64,000 nucleotides of DNA from Pseudomonadota bacterium. GTDB lineage: Bacteria > Pseudomonadota > Alphaproteobacteria > Rhizobiales > Devosiaceae. Both the position numbers and the translations under genes were made by a program. A model generated the notes under the pieces. The model saw only the letters and a list, made by a program, of their open reading frames with translations. It did no database searches and was not told where the DNA came from. The stretch's first letter is position 1; every line of letters begins with the position of its first letter. Positions 7,734 to 16,627 of this stretch are shown here, piece by piece. Location: positions 1 through 64,000 of the forward strand of contig JAEWBN010000020.1 of NCBI GenBank assembly GCA_023391095.1. Direction: 5' to 3'.

Positions 7734-8165
7734 TCAGTCGAGGCTGTGGACGGGCTTGGCCGCGGCGGCCCAGGCTGCGCCCAGATCAGAGAGGCGCGCT
7801 TCCAGATAATCAACGGTGAGGCGCACGGTGCCGCCGCCGGCAAAGCGGAGCTCGATCACGCCGGAGGGGGAATCGGTGGGCTCAAAATGGATGGCCAGAA
7901 GCTCGAGCACGCCCTCTGGCGCGGCGGGGTCGAAACCGGCAAAGGCGGCATGGGTGACGCCATCGAAATGCATGGCGGCGCGTTTGCGCAGGCCGCGGCC
8001 ACGCTTGTCGTCATGGGTCCAGTCGAAGCGGTTCATCAGCAGGGCGAAGCGCCGGTCGGCCCGGGCATAGCCCATGTCGGGCACGCGGACCACGGCATCC
8101 TGCACATGGGCGGAGATGACTTCGAGGTCTTCGGCATCAAGCGCGATAAGCTTGAGATCGGTCAT
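7734..8165 (-). CDS. DUF2948 family protein
   Basis: The 143-residue protein starts MTDLKLIALDAEDLEVISAH and contains KRAAMHFDGVTHAAFAGFD and a final strand-rich part ending DLGAAWAAAAKP. This is the DUF2948 pattern, a family I know from alphaproteobacteria where it stands directly upstream of hisD. No catalytic motif, signal or membrane segment is seen. It ends ten bases before the hisD start, so the pair is probably co-transcribed. Function unknown. Confidence 0.85.
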   Translation of the reverse strand: MTDLKLIALDAEDLEVISAHVQDAVVRVPDMGYARADRRFALLMNRFDWTHDDKRGRGLRKRAAMHFDGVTHAAFAGFDPAAPEGVLELLAIHFEPTDSPSGVIELRFAGGGTVRLTVDYLEARLSDLGAAWAAAAKPVHSLD

Positions 8166-8292
8166 GAAAAAGCCCTTCGGGGTGTGATCACCCTATCTGG
8201 TCACGGCTCTGTCGATCTACAAGTTTGCGGGCATGGGGGCAATGCACTGCTGAACGCGGCTGCGCTGCCCAGGTGTGCCCGGATCTGAAGGG

Positions 8293-8327
8293 GGACAAGG
8301 CCTTGCCGGTGAGGCGCGGCCTTGTCC
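8293..8327 (-). terminator. Hairpin downstream of murA
   Basis: GGACAAGGCC (8293-8302) and GGCCTTGTCC (8318-8327) form a perfect 10-bp stem, ten bases after the murA stop on the minus strand. The T run is poor (CCCCTTC), so termination strength is uncertain. Confidence 0.5.
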
Positions 8328-8336
8328 TGTCGTTTG

Positions 8337-9629
8337 TTAGCCCGCCACGCGCTCGATTTCGGCGCCGCAGCGGGAGAGCTTTTCTTCGAGCCGCTCGAAG
8401 CCGCGGTCGAGATGGTAGATGCGATTGACGACCGTTTCGCCCTTTGCCGCAAGCCCGGCAATGACCAAGGACACCGAAGCCCGCAGATCGGTGGCCATGA
8501 CCTGCGCACCCTTGAGCTGGGACTTGCCGCGGATGGTCGCGAGCTGGCCGTCGACCGAGATATCGGCACCGAAACGGGCCAGCTCGGCAACGTGCATGTA
8601 GCGATTCTCGAAAATGGTCTCGCGGATGTGGCTGGTGCCCGAACTCATGGTCATCAGGGCCATGAACTGGGCCTGAAGATCGGTGGGGAAGCCCGGGAAG
8701 GGTTCGGTGTCGACGTCGACCGGCATGATGCCGTTGCCGTTGCGATGCACCCGCAATCCGCCGGCCTCGGGGGTCAGTTCGGTGCCGGTCCCCGCAAGAA
8801 TGTCCAGCGCGGCCTGCAGATGTTCGGGACGCGCGCCCTTGAGCAGAACGTTGCCGCCGGTCATCGCGGCAGCCATGGCGAAGGTGCCCGTTTCGATCCG
8901 GTCCGGAATGACTTCAACCGTCGCGCCATGCAGCGTGTCGACGCCGTCAACCGTCAGTGTCCGCGTGCCGATGCCCGAAATTTTGGCGCCCATGGCGACA
9001 AGGCATTCGGCGACATTGGTGATCTCGGGCTCCTGGGCGGCGTTCTCGATGACGGTGCGACCCTTGGCCAGGGTGGCGGCCATCAGAATGGTGTGCGTGG
9101 CGCCAACCGAAACCTTGGGGAAGCTGACCGTCGCGCCGACCAGCCCGCCCTGCGGCGCGCGCGCGACCACATAGCCGTCATCGATGTCGATTTCGGCGCC
9201 CAGGGCCTTGAGGCCATAAAGGAAAAGATCGACCGGACGCGTGCCGATGGCGCAGCCGCCGGGCAGGGAAACGCGGGCCTCGTGGCAGCGGGCGAGGAGG
9301 GGCCCGATCACCCAGAAGCTGGCGCGCATTTTCGAGACGAGGTCATAGGGGGCCGTGGTGTCGACGATGTCGGCGGCATGGAAGGTCATGCGCTGGCCGA
9401 CGCCATCGTCCTCGCCGCGCCGGCGGCCATGCACGGCGATATCCACGCCGTGGTTTTCCAGAATACGTTCCAGCTGCTTGACGTCGGCAAGGCGCGGCAC
9501 ATTGGTCAGAACCAGTGGCTCGTCGCTGAGCAGAGACGCGATCATCAGCGGCAAGGCGGCATTCTTGGCGCCGGAAATGGGGATTTCCCCATTGAGTTCA
9601 TTGCCGCCGATCAGACGAATGCGATCCAT
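8337..9629 (-). CDS. murA: UDP-N-acetylglucosamine 1-carboxyvinyltransferase
   Basis: This 430-residue cytoplasmic enzyme transfers enolpyruvate from PEP to UDP-GlcNAc, the first committed step of peptidoglycan synthesis and the target of fosfomycin. Lys22-Asn23 (ISGAKNAALPL) and the catalytic Cys126 in SLPGGCAIGTRPVDL are present, so the protein should be fosfomycin-sensitive at this residue. The family motifs TGTELTPEAGGLRV, PFPGFPTDLQAQFMAL and ENRYMHVAELARFGADI are intact. It is a single gene with its own hairpin downstream and a 195-base gap to the small protein upstream. Confidence 0.98.
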   Translation of the reverse strand: MDRIRLIGGNELNGEIPISGAKNAALPLMIASLLSDEPLVLTNVPRLADVKQLERILENHGVDIAVHGRRRGEDDGVGQRMTFHAADIVDTTAPYDLVSKMRASFWVIGPLLARCHEARVSLPGGCAIGTRPVDLFLYGLKALGAEIDIDDGYVVARAPQGGLVGATVSFPKVSVGATHTILMAATLAKGRTVIENAAQEPEITNVAECLVAMGAKISGIGTRTLTVDGVDTLHGATVEVIPDRIETGTFAMAAAMTGGNVLLKGARPEHLQAALDILAGTGTELTPEAGGLRVHRNGNGIMPVDVDTEPFPGFPTDLQAQFMALMTMSSGTSHIRETIFENRYMHVAELARFGADISVDGQLATIRGKSQLKGAQVMATDLRASVSLVIAGLAAKGETVVNRIYHLDRGFERLEEKLSRCGAEIERVAG

Positions 9630-9824
9630 ATAGAAGTCCTCAAAACTCGGCCCAACAGGGCCTGCTACCTGGGTGGGAGGTAGGCGAGGTCTTCGTTGCC
9701 ACGTAAGCCAGACCAGCCGTTCTCTAGATATGGCGGCGTCCCTGTCGGCACAGCCACCGGTCGTCAGTCATGTGGCGGCGATCCTTGGGTTCGCCAGCCA
9801 CACCGTAGTTCGCCCGAAAATGGT

Positions 9825-9986
9825 TTACGGTTTCTTGTCCGTGTCCAGGCCGGGCGTCGGCGCAGGAGAATCACTTGGCCCCATACTGGTCCGTGCCTTC
9901 GCCTGTTCCTTCCGGCGCTTCAAGTTTTCCCGCAGCTTTGCGGCCAATCTTTGCTCGCGCAGCGCCGCTTGGTCCGATTTGCTCAT
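9825..9986 (-). CDS. Small conserved basic protein, 53 aa
   Basis: The ATG at 9984-9986 opens a 53-residue protein: MSKSDQAALREQRLAAKLRE, then NLKRRKEQAKARTS and a proline-rich tail. It is a single charged helix with many Arg/Lys/Glu residues. I recall similar very short proteins upstream of murA in Rhizobiales, where they are annotated as hypothetical. It lies between tRNA-Thr and murA on the murA strand. The rest of the interval 9630-10132 shows nothing else that I can support. Function unknown; an RNA- or ribosome-associated role would be a guess. Confidence 0.7.
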   Translation of the reverse strand: MSKSDQAALREQRLAAKLRENLKRRKEQAKARTSMGPSDSPAPTPGLDTDKKP

Positions 9987-10132
9987 CGCCAATCCAGCCA
10001 GATGATAATCATGGCGGTAGATAGGCTGTTTTTGGTCTTGCGTCGAGATTATCCCTATGGCAAAGGAGCCCCCGTCGCCGCGCCTTTAGGCCTCCGACAC
10101 GACGAGGCGGCTCTCCGTGAGCGCCCCCAGAT

Positions 10133-10207
<75 letters not shown>

Positions 10208-10287
10208 TTCTATCTCTTTGATAGTACTCAACTAATTGGATTTGCTGGACTTTTCGGGTTCGCCTTTGGTACTCAGAGGTGGTTCTC

Positions 10288-11844
10288 ATGGTCCTTCGCA
10301 TGCCCTCCCCATACAAGCATCCCAGCACCGGCATCTACTGGCTCAAGCAGCGCGTTCCCGCTCGGCTGGTAGGGACAGCCAAAGGCAAATCAGTCACGGT
10401 GACGGTGGATGGGCTGCCTTCCGTGGTAAAGGTGGGCGAATACATCAAGGTGTCGCTGCGTACCAAGGACGCTGCACTGGCGAAACAACTCAGCCATGAG
10501 GCTCAGGCAGAGTTCAATAAAATTTGGGTCAGTTTTGATGCGGGACCGGTACGCCTTACGTTAAAGCAAATCACAGCGCTGGCCGGAGAAATGTATCACT
10601 TGATACGTTCCGTTCTGGAAGATGACCCTGGCGAAGCGGCCCAATGGGCTCAGCGACGACGCGAACGAGATGAGCTCGAAGCAAAGCGCAAAGCATCCCC
10701 CGCAGCGGCACTCATGATCGGCGCCCCCTCGGTCGATGCGCGCCTTGGCTCATGGGTAGATGGAGCACTTGCCCAGAAGCAGCTTCGCGTGGATGACGAA
10801 ACTCGCCAGCGTTGCCTTGCAGAGTTTGACCGAGCTGCAGGCGACCTAGCTCTGTTACTGGAGCGACGCAGCAAAGGGGATTTTCGGCCGGACGAGATAG
10901 GGACGCGGTTCCCAACGTACGAAGCGCCAGAGCCATCCGCGTTGGCAGTCGTTTCCCATCGCATCACGTTCAGCCAGATCATCAAAGCTGAGGCAGAGCA
11001 CCGCGCCCCAGGGTTGGAGGCTAAGCCGCTCAAAGAAGACACCGCACGAAAGTTCACGACAATAGCTGCCGAGTTCGCGGCCTATAGAGGAACGGGCGGT
11101 GACGACGCCGCAACGGTTACCCACACTGATCTAGATGGATGGCGCCATTCGATGCTAGTCGAGGGAGCGCTCAAGAACCGTACCATTGCGAATAAATTAG
11201 TCACGATCAAAACCATCATTGGATGGGGCATTCAGCGAATGAAGGGGGCGGAGCGAGAAAGGCTCCGGGAAGTGGCGCGTGACATCGAAGATGTAGAAAT
11301 CCCAGACTTCACGCGCAAGTCGTCCGCAGCGTCATCGGTGTGGCCCGATGAAGCGGTCACTATCCTCCGGGCTGCGAGAGAAGAGGACGATGCGCGGATG
11401 CGCTGGCTTCCCTGGATTTGTGCGTACACAGGCCTGCGTATCGGGGAGGCGAGCGCAATCGAGAAAAATGACCTCTTTCAAGCGGAAGGGCTATGGTTCA
11501 TCGACGTGGACAGCGCAGGCAAGCGTAGTCTTAAAACCCTTAGTGCGCATCGACGGATACCCGTACATCCGTCGCTGGAGGAAGAAGGTTTCATCGCATG
11601 GGTGCAAGCGAGTAAAGAACAACGACTTTTCGCGTCAGGGGCAGATACGGCGGTTCGACGCTGGGTTCGGAAGATCGGGATAGATCGAGAAGACCTGTCG
11701 CCGAACCACGGCTGGCGGCACTTGTTTGTTGACCTTTCCATACGAGACGGCCTCAGCAGCGCTGCTCGGCTCTACATTCAGGGTCGCGAGAGCGCGGGGA
11801 ACCCGAGGCCCGTTCGCGCGCGACATCCGCAGGACACCACATGA
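10288..11844 (+). CDS. Tyrosine recombinase (integrase) with abnormal C-terminus
   Basis: The ATG at 10288 has AGAGG eight bases upstream; a GTG at 10279 is less likely. The 518-residue protein opens with MPSPYKHPSTGIYWLKQRVP, the N-terminal pattern of this integrase group. The catalytic domain has Arg384 (YTGLRIGEAS) and His474/Arg477 (NHGWRHLFVD). The expected last part, a GH motif and a tyrosine about nine residues later, is missing: the end reads IQGRESAGNPRPVRARHPQD and stops. No tyrosine appears in the other two frames either at the expected place. The stop overlaps the ATG of the ParB-like gene. It may be inactive or dependent on another recombinase. Confidence 0.85.
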   Translation: MVLRMPSPYKHPSTGIYWLKQRVPARLVGTAKGKSVTVTVDGLPSVVKVGEYIKVSLRTKDAALAKQLSHEAQAEFNKIWVSFDAGPVRLTLKQITALAGEMYHLIRSVLEDDPGEAAQWAQRRRERDELEAKRKASPAAALMIGAPSVDARLGSWVDGALAQKQLRVDDETRQRCLAEFDRAAGDLALLLERRSKGDFRPDEIGTRFPTYEAPEPSALAVVSHRITFSQIIKAEAEHRAPGLEAKPLKEDTARKFTTIAAEFAAYRGTGGDDAATVTHTDLDGWRHSMLVEGALKNRTIANKLVTIKTIIGWGIQRMKGAERERLREVARDIEDVEIPDFTRKSSAASSVWPDEAVTILRAAREEDDARMRWLPWICAYTGLRIGEASAIEKNDLFQAEGLWFIDVDSAGKRSLKTLSAHRRIPVHPSLEEEGFIAWVQASKEQRLFASGADTAVRRWVRKIGIDREDLSPNHGWRHLFVDLSIRDGLSSAARLYIQGRESAGNPRPVRARHPQDTT

Positions 11845-12659
11845 AACTCGAAGCCATCCGCCAACGCCTATCCAACGCGGCATTGGGCACCGTCATCGGC
11901 CCGTTTGACATCGACCTTGACCTCATCAGGCAGGACCCGACTTTTCAGGTCCGAAGAAAGCTGGACGAGGCGAACCTTAGCCGCCTGAAGGCTGCCTATC
12001 GGTCGGGCAAGGCCATGTTGCCCATAACGCTTGCTATCCTAGACGAGGCCCCAGAACAGCTCCCCGTGATAGTCGATGGTCATCATCGGGTCACCGTACT
12101 CGAAACCTTGGCCGCAGAGGCTCAGCTCAGGGGTTCCGCTGGCACGACTACGGTGCAGGCCATGTTAATCCGAGTGAGGGCTGACGAGGCCCGGTGGCAG
12201 GCTGCAAGCGCCAACAGCGCCCACGGTACGCCGTTGAAAGGCCCAGAGGTTCGAGCCATGTTCCGCCGTTACGTTGAAGCTGGTCACCACCGCCTGCCCG
12301 ATGGCGGCTTTAAGTCGTATCGCGAAATTGGTCGGGACATCGGCAGAAGCCATCCGACGATCATGAAGTGGATGCAGTCGGACTTTCCGAAAGAGGCCGT
12401 TAAAATGGGCAACCAGGAAGAGCCCGTCAGGGTCGGAGGCGAAGGTGCACCAGTGCCAATCACGCTTTACAAGCACCAGGCCAGAGCCGCGCTCAGCGAC
12501 TTCTTGGGAGCCCACGGGAAGGTCGGTTATCATGAGGGTCAGGAAATGATCGACTGGCTGTGGTCCGCCCTTGAGGACATGGAGCGTGTGCAGGCGCGAA
12601 GGGACCCCTTTTCGCGCGACGATGAAGGAGTGCCGCTGGGACCGGGAGAGGCCTTCTGA
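11841..12659 (+). CDS. ParB-like nuclease-domain/HTH protein
   Basis: The 272-residue protein begins four bases inside the integrase end (ATGA), so translation is coupled. Residues 20-110 resemble the ParB/sulfiredoxin fold: an opening strand FDIDLDLIRQDPTFQVR, then LPVIVDGHHRVTVLETLA, where DGHHR (79-83) takes the place of the GxxR nucleotide-binding motif. Residues 159-179 (SYREIGRDIGRSHPTIMKWM) form a helix-turn-helix. The C-terminal 80 residues are unassigned. Such proteins often act as DNA-binding regulators or stabilisers of mobile elements; no ParA is nearby, so a classical partition role is unlikely. Confidence 0.7.
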   Translation: MKLEAIRQRLSNAALGTVIGPFDIDLDLIRQDPTFQVRRKLDEANLSRLKAAYRSGKAMLPITLAILDEAPEQLPVIVDGHHRVTVLETLAAEAQLRGSAGTTTVQAMLIRVRADEARWQAASANSAHGTPLKGPEVRAMFRRYVEAGHHRLPDGGFKSYREIGRDIGRSHPTIMKWMQSDFPKEAVKMGNQEEPVRVGGEGAPVPITLYKHQARAALSDFLGAHGKVGYHEGQEMIDWLWSALEDMERVQARRDPFSRDDEGVPLGPGEAF

Positions 12660-12767
12660 ATGGTAAATTCTACCACCTGCAGTAACCGCCCCCTACGCCA
12701 ATGATCTGACGATGTCAGACGTTTCAGGCTGTTTTTGGCGCAAAATTCTGAGGCGGCAAGATCAATA

Positions 12768-12796
12768 GGGCTGCGGGGGATTTCCCCCCGTGGCCC
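12768..12796. terminator. Strong hairpin between convergent genes
   Basis: GGGCTGCGGGGG and CCCCCGTGGCCC form a 12-bp stem (two G-T pairs) around a 5-base loop, between the ends of the ParB-like and HEPN-like genes. There is no T run on either strand, so it is a plausible but not certain bidirectional terminator. Confidence 0.45.
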
Positions 12797-12809
12797 CTCC
12801 AGTGACGCA

Positions 12810-13316
12810 TCAATCCTTAGGCATCAGGCGGTTCCTCATCGGATAGTCTGATGGCAACGGTCCGAGCCAGTGTTCTCCCATAGGCACGCCATGATCATCC
12901 ATGTTGAGGGCGGCGCACACGCACTGCTTGATGGTTGTCGTGAATCGCAGAACACTGTCCGGTGAGATGTCCGACTTCTCTTCAACCACTACGTACCTCA
13001 CACGGACATAGTCGTTCTTACGCTTCATCTTCTCCGCTTGAGCGATGATCTGAGGCGGCACATTGAGGCCAAGCTCCCCAGCGCGTGTCAGCATGCTGTA
13101 AAGGTCATGCCCGTGGCTACGAAGGCTGTCGATGGTCTCACCTGCGGAGCGCATGTAGGTTTTGAGAAACAGCTCAGCAGCGTGATAGCTCAGGAGTCGG
13201 GTCGGCCCCTGTGAGTATAGGCGTGACTCCTTCGCAGCGAGGTTCGCAGCGCCTAGATAGGCATCCGCCAGCAGGAAGATGCCATAGGGGGTTGCTCCTG
13301 CCGCTTCTGGTATCAT
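12810..13316 (-). CDS. HEPN-like domain protein
   Basis: The 168-residue protein has the helical pattern of HEPN proteins: residues 37-57 (PTRLLSYHAAELFLKTYMRS) and 62-77 with SHGHDLYSML, where the GHDL turn is typical of the group. Arg40 and His45 could form the R-x4-H element of HEPN ribonucleases, although that motif usually sits later in the fold. HEPN proteins act in toxin-antitoxin and defence systems or as accessory RNA/nucleotide-binding domains. No MNT-type partner is adjacent. It is divergent from the serine recombinase. The nuclease role is inference. Confidence 0.6.
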   Translation of the reverse strand: MIPEAAGATPYGIFLLADAYLGAANLAAKESRLYSQGPTRLLSYHAAELFLKTYMRSAGETIDSLRSHGHDLYSMLTRAGELGLNVPPQIIAQAEKMKRKNDYVRVRYVVVEEKSDISPDSVLRFTTTIKQCVCAALNMDDHGVPMGEHWLGPLPSDYPMRNRLMPKD

Positions 13317-13411
13317 CGGGTCGCCCTTCTCTTAGTCCGCCGACCTATACCGAAATCCCCTCCACAAATGGTCAACCTGAAGCCCGCAAATACAAGGGTT
13401 GGCTACAACGC

Positions 13412-13453
13412 TTGACGACATACCGAAATCACTTGTATTCAGTATGTACTGAA
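13412..13453 (+). promoter_or_regulatory. Promoter with operator palindrome ahead of the serine recombinase
   Basis: TTGACG (13412-13417) and TATTCA (13436-13441), 18 bases apart, suggest a sigma-70 promoter. TTCAGTA-TG-TACTGAA (13438-13453) is a perfect palindrome over the -10 region, followed by AGGAG and the ATG. This layout suits autoregulation by the recombinase or a repressor. Confidence 0.5.
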
Positions 13454-13468
13454 CACAGGAGCCTCACC

Positions 13469-14074
13469 ATGACCAAGCGGGTCGCCATCTACCTCCGCGT
13501 CTCCACAAAAGAGCAGACCACAGAGAACCAGCGCCGCGAGCTTGAGCTGGTGGCCGAACGTGCAGGCTGGAATGTTGTGCAGGTGTTCGAGGACGCAGGC
13601 GTCTCTGGCTCTAAGGGGCGAGAGAAGCGGCCTGCCTACGATGCCCTGCTCAAGGCCGTTGCGCGCCGCGAGGTTGACCTTGTTGCTGCATGGTCAGTGG
13701 ACCGCCTCGGCAGATCGATGCAGGACCTGGTGAGCTTCCTTGAGGACCTCAAAGGCCATGGCGCTGACCTCTACCTGCACCAGCAGGCCCTCGACACCAC
13801 CACGCCCTCGGGTCGAGCCCTGTTCGGCATGATGGCGGTCTTTGCGGAGTTCGAGCGGGCAATGATCCAGGAGCGGGTCAACGCTGGCCTGTCGCGTGCC
13901 AAGGCTCAAGGCAAGAAGCTGGGCAGGCCCACGCTCTCGGATGACGTGGAGGCCAAGGTCCGGGCTCTTCGTGCCGAGGGGATGGGCGTGGTCAAGGTCG
14001 CCAAGTCGCTCGGCATCGGAGTGTCCGCAGTGCAACGCATCGACAAGTCCAGCCAACCTTTGCTGCCTGTTTGA
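13469..14074 (+). CDS. Serine recombinase (DNA invertase/resolvase type)
   Basis: The ATG at 13469-13471 follows AGGAG (13458-13462) and gives 201 residues; the open frame extends farther upstream but without family sequence. The protein starts VAIYLRVSTKEQTTENQRRE with catalytic Ser12, then GVSGSKGREKRPAYDALLKA, WSVDRLGRSMQDLV and FERAMIQERVNAGLSRAKA. The C-terminal helix-turn-helix (EGMGVVKVAKSLGIGVSAVQ) completes a standard small serine recombinase. Within the island it could invert a segment or resolve co-integrates; no inverted gene cassette is evident next to it. Confidence 0.9.
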   Translation: MTKRVAIYLRVSTKEQTTENQRRELELVAERAGWNVVQVFEDAGVSGSKGREKRPAYDALLKAVARREVDLVAAWSVDRLGRSMQDLVSFLEDLKGHGADLYLHQQALDTTTPSGRALFGMMAVFAEFERAMIQERVNAGLSRAKAQGKKLGRPTLSDDVEAKVRALRAEGMGVVKVAKSLGIGVSAVQRIDKSSQPLLPV

Positions 14075-14115
14075 GATAGGGCGTCTGTTCTTTTTCCTAA
14101 CCTCAACTAGCAATT

Positions 14116-14721
14116 ATGCGTTTCCCGATGGAGCCTTCCTTGCCACAGCACACCACTTCCCTGGCCATCCAGACCATTATCACGCGCGACTACGATAAGC
14201 CCGACCTGATGTCATTCGAGGTCCAATGCCTGGATGGCGAGGGGGTCACAGCCGGTTCGCTAGAGGGCTTCGTTCTCGACCTTGGCTACTTTCCAGACTT
14301 GGACGAGCTTGATGATGTTTTTTTCCTCGATGGACGAAGCGCGCATGCACTGCAGGCGTTTGAAGTCCTCGCAGCGAATAAGGGTGCCGTCGAGCAGATG
14401 CTGCCGTCCACTGAAGCAACGACTTTCATTCACCTTGAAGAAGCGAGAGTTGCCAAGCCCTACCGGGGTCGCGGTCTTGCCCTGCGACTGATGCGAGAAG
14501 CACGCTTTGCCCTTCACGGGTATGGTCGCATCGTAACCCTCAAGGCGCATCCACTTGAAGGTGAAGCTAATGCGGCAACGCAGACGAAACTCGCGAACTA
14601 CTACGAGACCGACAATCGACTAGGGTTCCAGCCGATCAACGCCGTTGAACACCCTGGCTGGCTAGTGGCTGCCTGGGATGAGCGGGTCACGGCTGGTGGC
14701 GATGGTCCGATGTGGCGCTGA
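14116..14721 (+). CDS. GNAT-like acetyltransferase
   Basis: The 201-residue product has the GNAT acetyl-CoA motif A at residues 111-130 (RVAKPYRGRGLALRLMREAR), with the RGRGLA loop, preceded by a strand containing FIHLEEA and followed by helix and strand elements ending LGFQPI. This supports an acetyltransferase fold. The acceptor substrate is unknown. No clear ribosome site precedes the ATG at 14116; the ATG at 14128 is an alternative. It stands between the serine recombinase and the restriction operon and may be an accessory or a toxin-like GNAT, but no antitoxin gene is seen. Confidence 0.65.
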   Translation: MRFPMEPSLPQHTTSLAIQTIITRDYDKPDLMSFEVQCLDGEGVTAGSLEGFVLDLGYFPDLDELDDVFFLDGRSAHALQAFEVLAANKGAVEQMLPSTEATTFIHLEEARVAKPYRGRGLALRLMREARFALHGYGRIVTLKAHPLEGEANAATQTKLANYYETDNRLGFQPINAVEHPGWLVAAWDERVTAGGDGPMWR

Positions 14722-14794
14722 CTGGCTGCACCCTTGCCAAAGCACCCGCTGATGGGCTCAAGTCCCCCAAAAGACTTCACGGGGGACGCTGCGG

Positions 14795-16627
14795 GTGAAC
14801 CAGCAGGCACTATCATCGCTCATCTGGTCGGTTGCAGACCTGCTGCGGGGGGACTTCAAGCAGGCGGACTACGGCAAGATCATCCTGCCGTTTACCGTGC
14901 TGCGGCGCCTCGATTGCGTCTTGGAGCCGACCAAGCAGGCGGTGCTGGACGAGTTCGCGGCCCGTGACGGCAAGGGCATCAATGTCGAGCCGTTCCTGCT
15001 GCGCAAGGCTGGGCAGACTTTCTACAACACCGCCAAGCTCGACCTGCCCACACTGATCGGTGACCAGGACAACATTGCCCAGAACCTCTACACATACATC
15101 CAGGCCTTCTCCCTGGAGGTGCGGGACATCTTCGAGCGCTTCGAGTTCGCCGCTCAGGTTGACCGGCTGGCCAAGGCGGGGCTGTTGTACCAGGTGACCG
15201 AGAAGTTCGCTCGGGTCGATCTTCACCCCAAGAAGGTGGACAACCACCAAATGGGGCTGATCTTCGAGGAGCTCATACGCAAGTTCGCCGAACTCAGCAA
15301 CGAGACCGCTGGCGAGCACTTCACCCCGCGTGAGGTCATCAGCCTCATGGTCAACCTGCTGTTCGTGGAAGACGACGATGTCCTGACCAAACCAGGCGTG
15401 GTGCGTTCCATCTATGACCCGACTGCAGGCACAGGCGGCATGCTTTCGGTGGCTGGCGAATACCTCATCGAGCACAACGACCAGGCTCGTCTCGTCATGC
15501 ATGGGCAGGAGCTCAACCCCGAGAGCTACGCTATCTGCAAGGCGGACATGCTGATCAAGGGGCAGGATGTGTCCAACATCACCTTCGGTAACACGCTGTC
15601 GGACGATGGCCATGCGGACAAGAAGTTCGACTACATGCTGTCCAACCCGCCCTTCGGCGTTGAGTGGAAGAAGGTCGAAAAGGAAGTCCGGCGCGAGCAT
15701 GAGCAGCAGGGCTACAACGGGCGGTTCGGACCGGGTCTGCCCAGAGTGTCCGATGGCTCACTGCTTTTCTTGCTTCACCTCCTCTCGAAGATGCGCCCGG
15801 CAAAGGATGGTGGCAGCCGTCTCGGTATCGTACTCAATGGCTCGCCGCTATTCACTGGAGGCGCGGGGAGCGGCGAGAGCGAGATCAGGCGCTATGTACT
15901 GGAGAACGATCTTGTCGAGGCGATCATCGCCCTGCCTACCGACATGTTCTACAACACAGGCATCGCCACCTATGTCTGGGTCCTGACCAACCGCAAACCA
16001 GCCCACCGCACGGGGAAGGTCCAACTCATCGATGCATCCAGCTTTTGGCAGAAGATGCGCAAGAGCCTGGGTTCCAAGCGCAAGGAGATGGGACAGGCTG
16101 ATATCGAGACGGTGACGAGGCTATTCGGAGACTTCGCAGAGGCACAGATCGCCACACTGCTGGACGATTCAGGCAAGGAGGTTGACCGGGTTGTCGTCCG
16201 CGCTGGTGAACAGCCCCCAACGACACCAGAGGGTGGCAAGGTCAAGTTGGCGCCGCTGTCGCGCATCTTCCCCAACGAGGCCTTTGGCTATCGCACCATC
16301 ACCGTTGAACGGCCGTTGCGTGACGAGGACGGCAAGGTTGTCCTGGGTGCACGCGGTAAGGCAAAGGGCAAACCACAGGCTGACAGTACCTTGAGAGACA
16401 CCGAAAACGTGCCGCTCGGTGAGGAAGTAGAGGCCTACTTCGCCCGCGAGGTTCTGCCCCATGCGTCCGATGCATGGATTGATCACGACAAGACCAAGGT
16501 GGGTTACGAAATCCCGTTCAACCGGCATTTCTATGTGTTCGAGCCACCACGGTCGCTGGAGGAGATCGACGGTGAATTGAAGCAGGTCACGGCCCGCATC
16601 CAGGCCATGATCGGGGCGCTGGCATGA
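14795..16627 (+). CDS. hsdM: Type I restriction-modification DNA methyltransferase subunit
   Basis: The 610-residue protein starts at a GTG (14795). Residues 1-130 form the HsdM N-terminal helical domain (SSLIWSVADLLRGDFKQADY). The N6-adenine methyltransferase core has motif I DPTAGTGG (208-215) for S-adenosylmethionine and motif IV NPPF (284-287). HsdM with HsdS methylates adenines in a bipartite target. At 610 residues it is longer than the usual 500; the extra C-terminal part (from about 500) has LRDTENVPLGEEVEAYFARE, known to me from some HsdM lineages. First gene of the operon; its stop overlaps hsdS by four bases. Confidence 0.95.
   Translation: MNQQALSSLIWSVADLLRGDFKQADYGKIILPFTVLRRLDCVLEPTKQAVLDEFAARDGKGINVEPFLLRKAGQTFYNTAKLDLPTLIGDQDNIAQNLYTYIQAFSLEVRDIFERFEFAAQVDRLAKAGLLYQVTEKFARVDLHPKKVDNHQMGLIFEELIRKFAELSNETAGEHFTPREVISLMVNLLFVEDDDVLTKPGVVRSIYDPTAGTGGMLSVAGEYLIEHNDQARLVMHGQELNPESYAICKADMLIKGQDVSNITFGNTLSDDGHADKKFDYMLSNPPFGVEWKKVEKEVRREHEQQGYNGRFGPGLPRVSDGSLLFLLHLLSKMRPAKDGGSRLGIVLNGSPLFTGGAGSGESEIRRYVLENDLVEAIIALPTDMFYNTGIATYVWVLTNRKPAHRTGKVQLIDASSFWQKMRKSLGSKRKEMGQADIETVTRLFGDFAEAQIATLLDDSGKEVDRVVVRAGEQPPTTPEGGKVKLAPLSRIFPNEAFGYRTITVERPLRDEDGKVVLGARGKAKGKPQADSTLRDTENVPLGEEVEAYFAREVLPHASDAWIDHDKTKVGYEIPFNRHFYVFEPPRSLEEIDGELKQVTARIQAMIGALA

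Noticed and set aside
8322..9683. 453-residue plus-strand frame
   Set aside because: It is the antisense shadow of murA; the murA translation is complete and has all motifs.
9673..10005. 110-residue plus-strand frame upstream of tRNA-Thr
   Set aside because: It overlaps the 53-residue conserved protein on the other strand and has no recognisable feature.
14813..15700. 295-residue minus-strand frame
   Set aside because: It is antisense to hsdM, whose methyltransferase motifs are clear.
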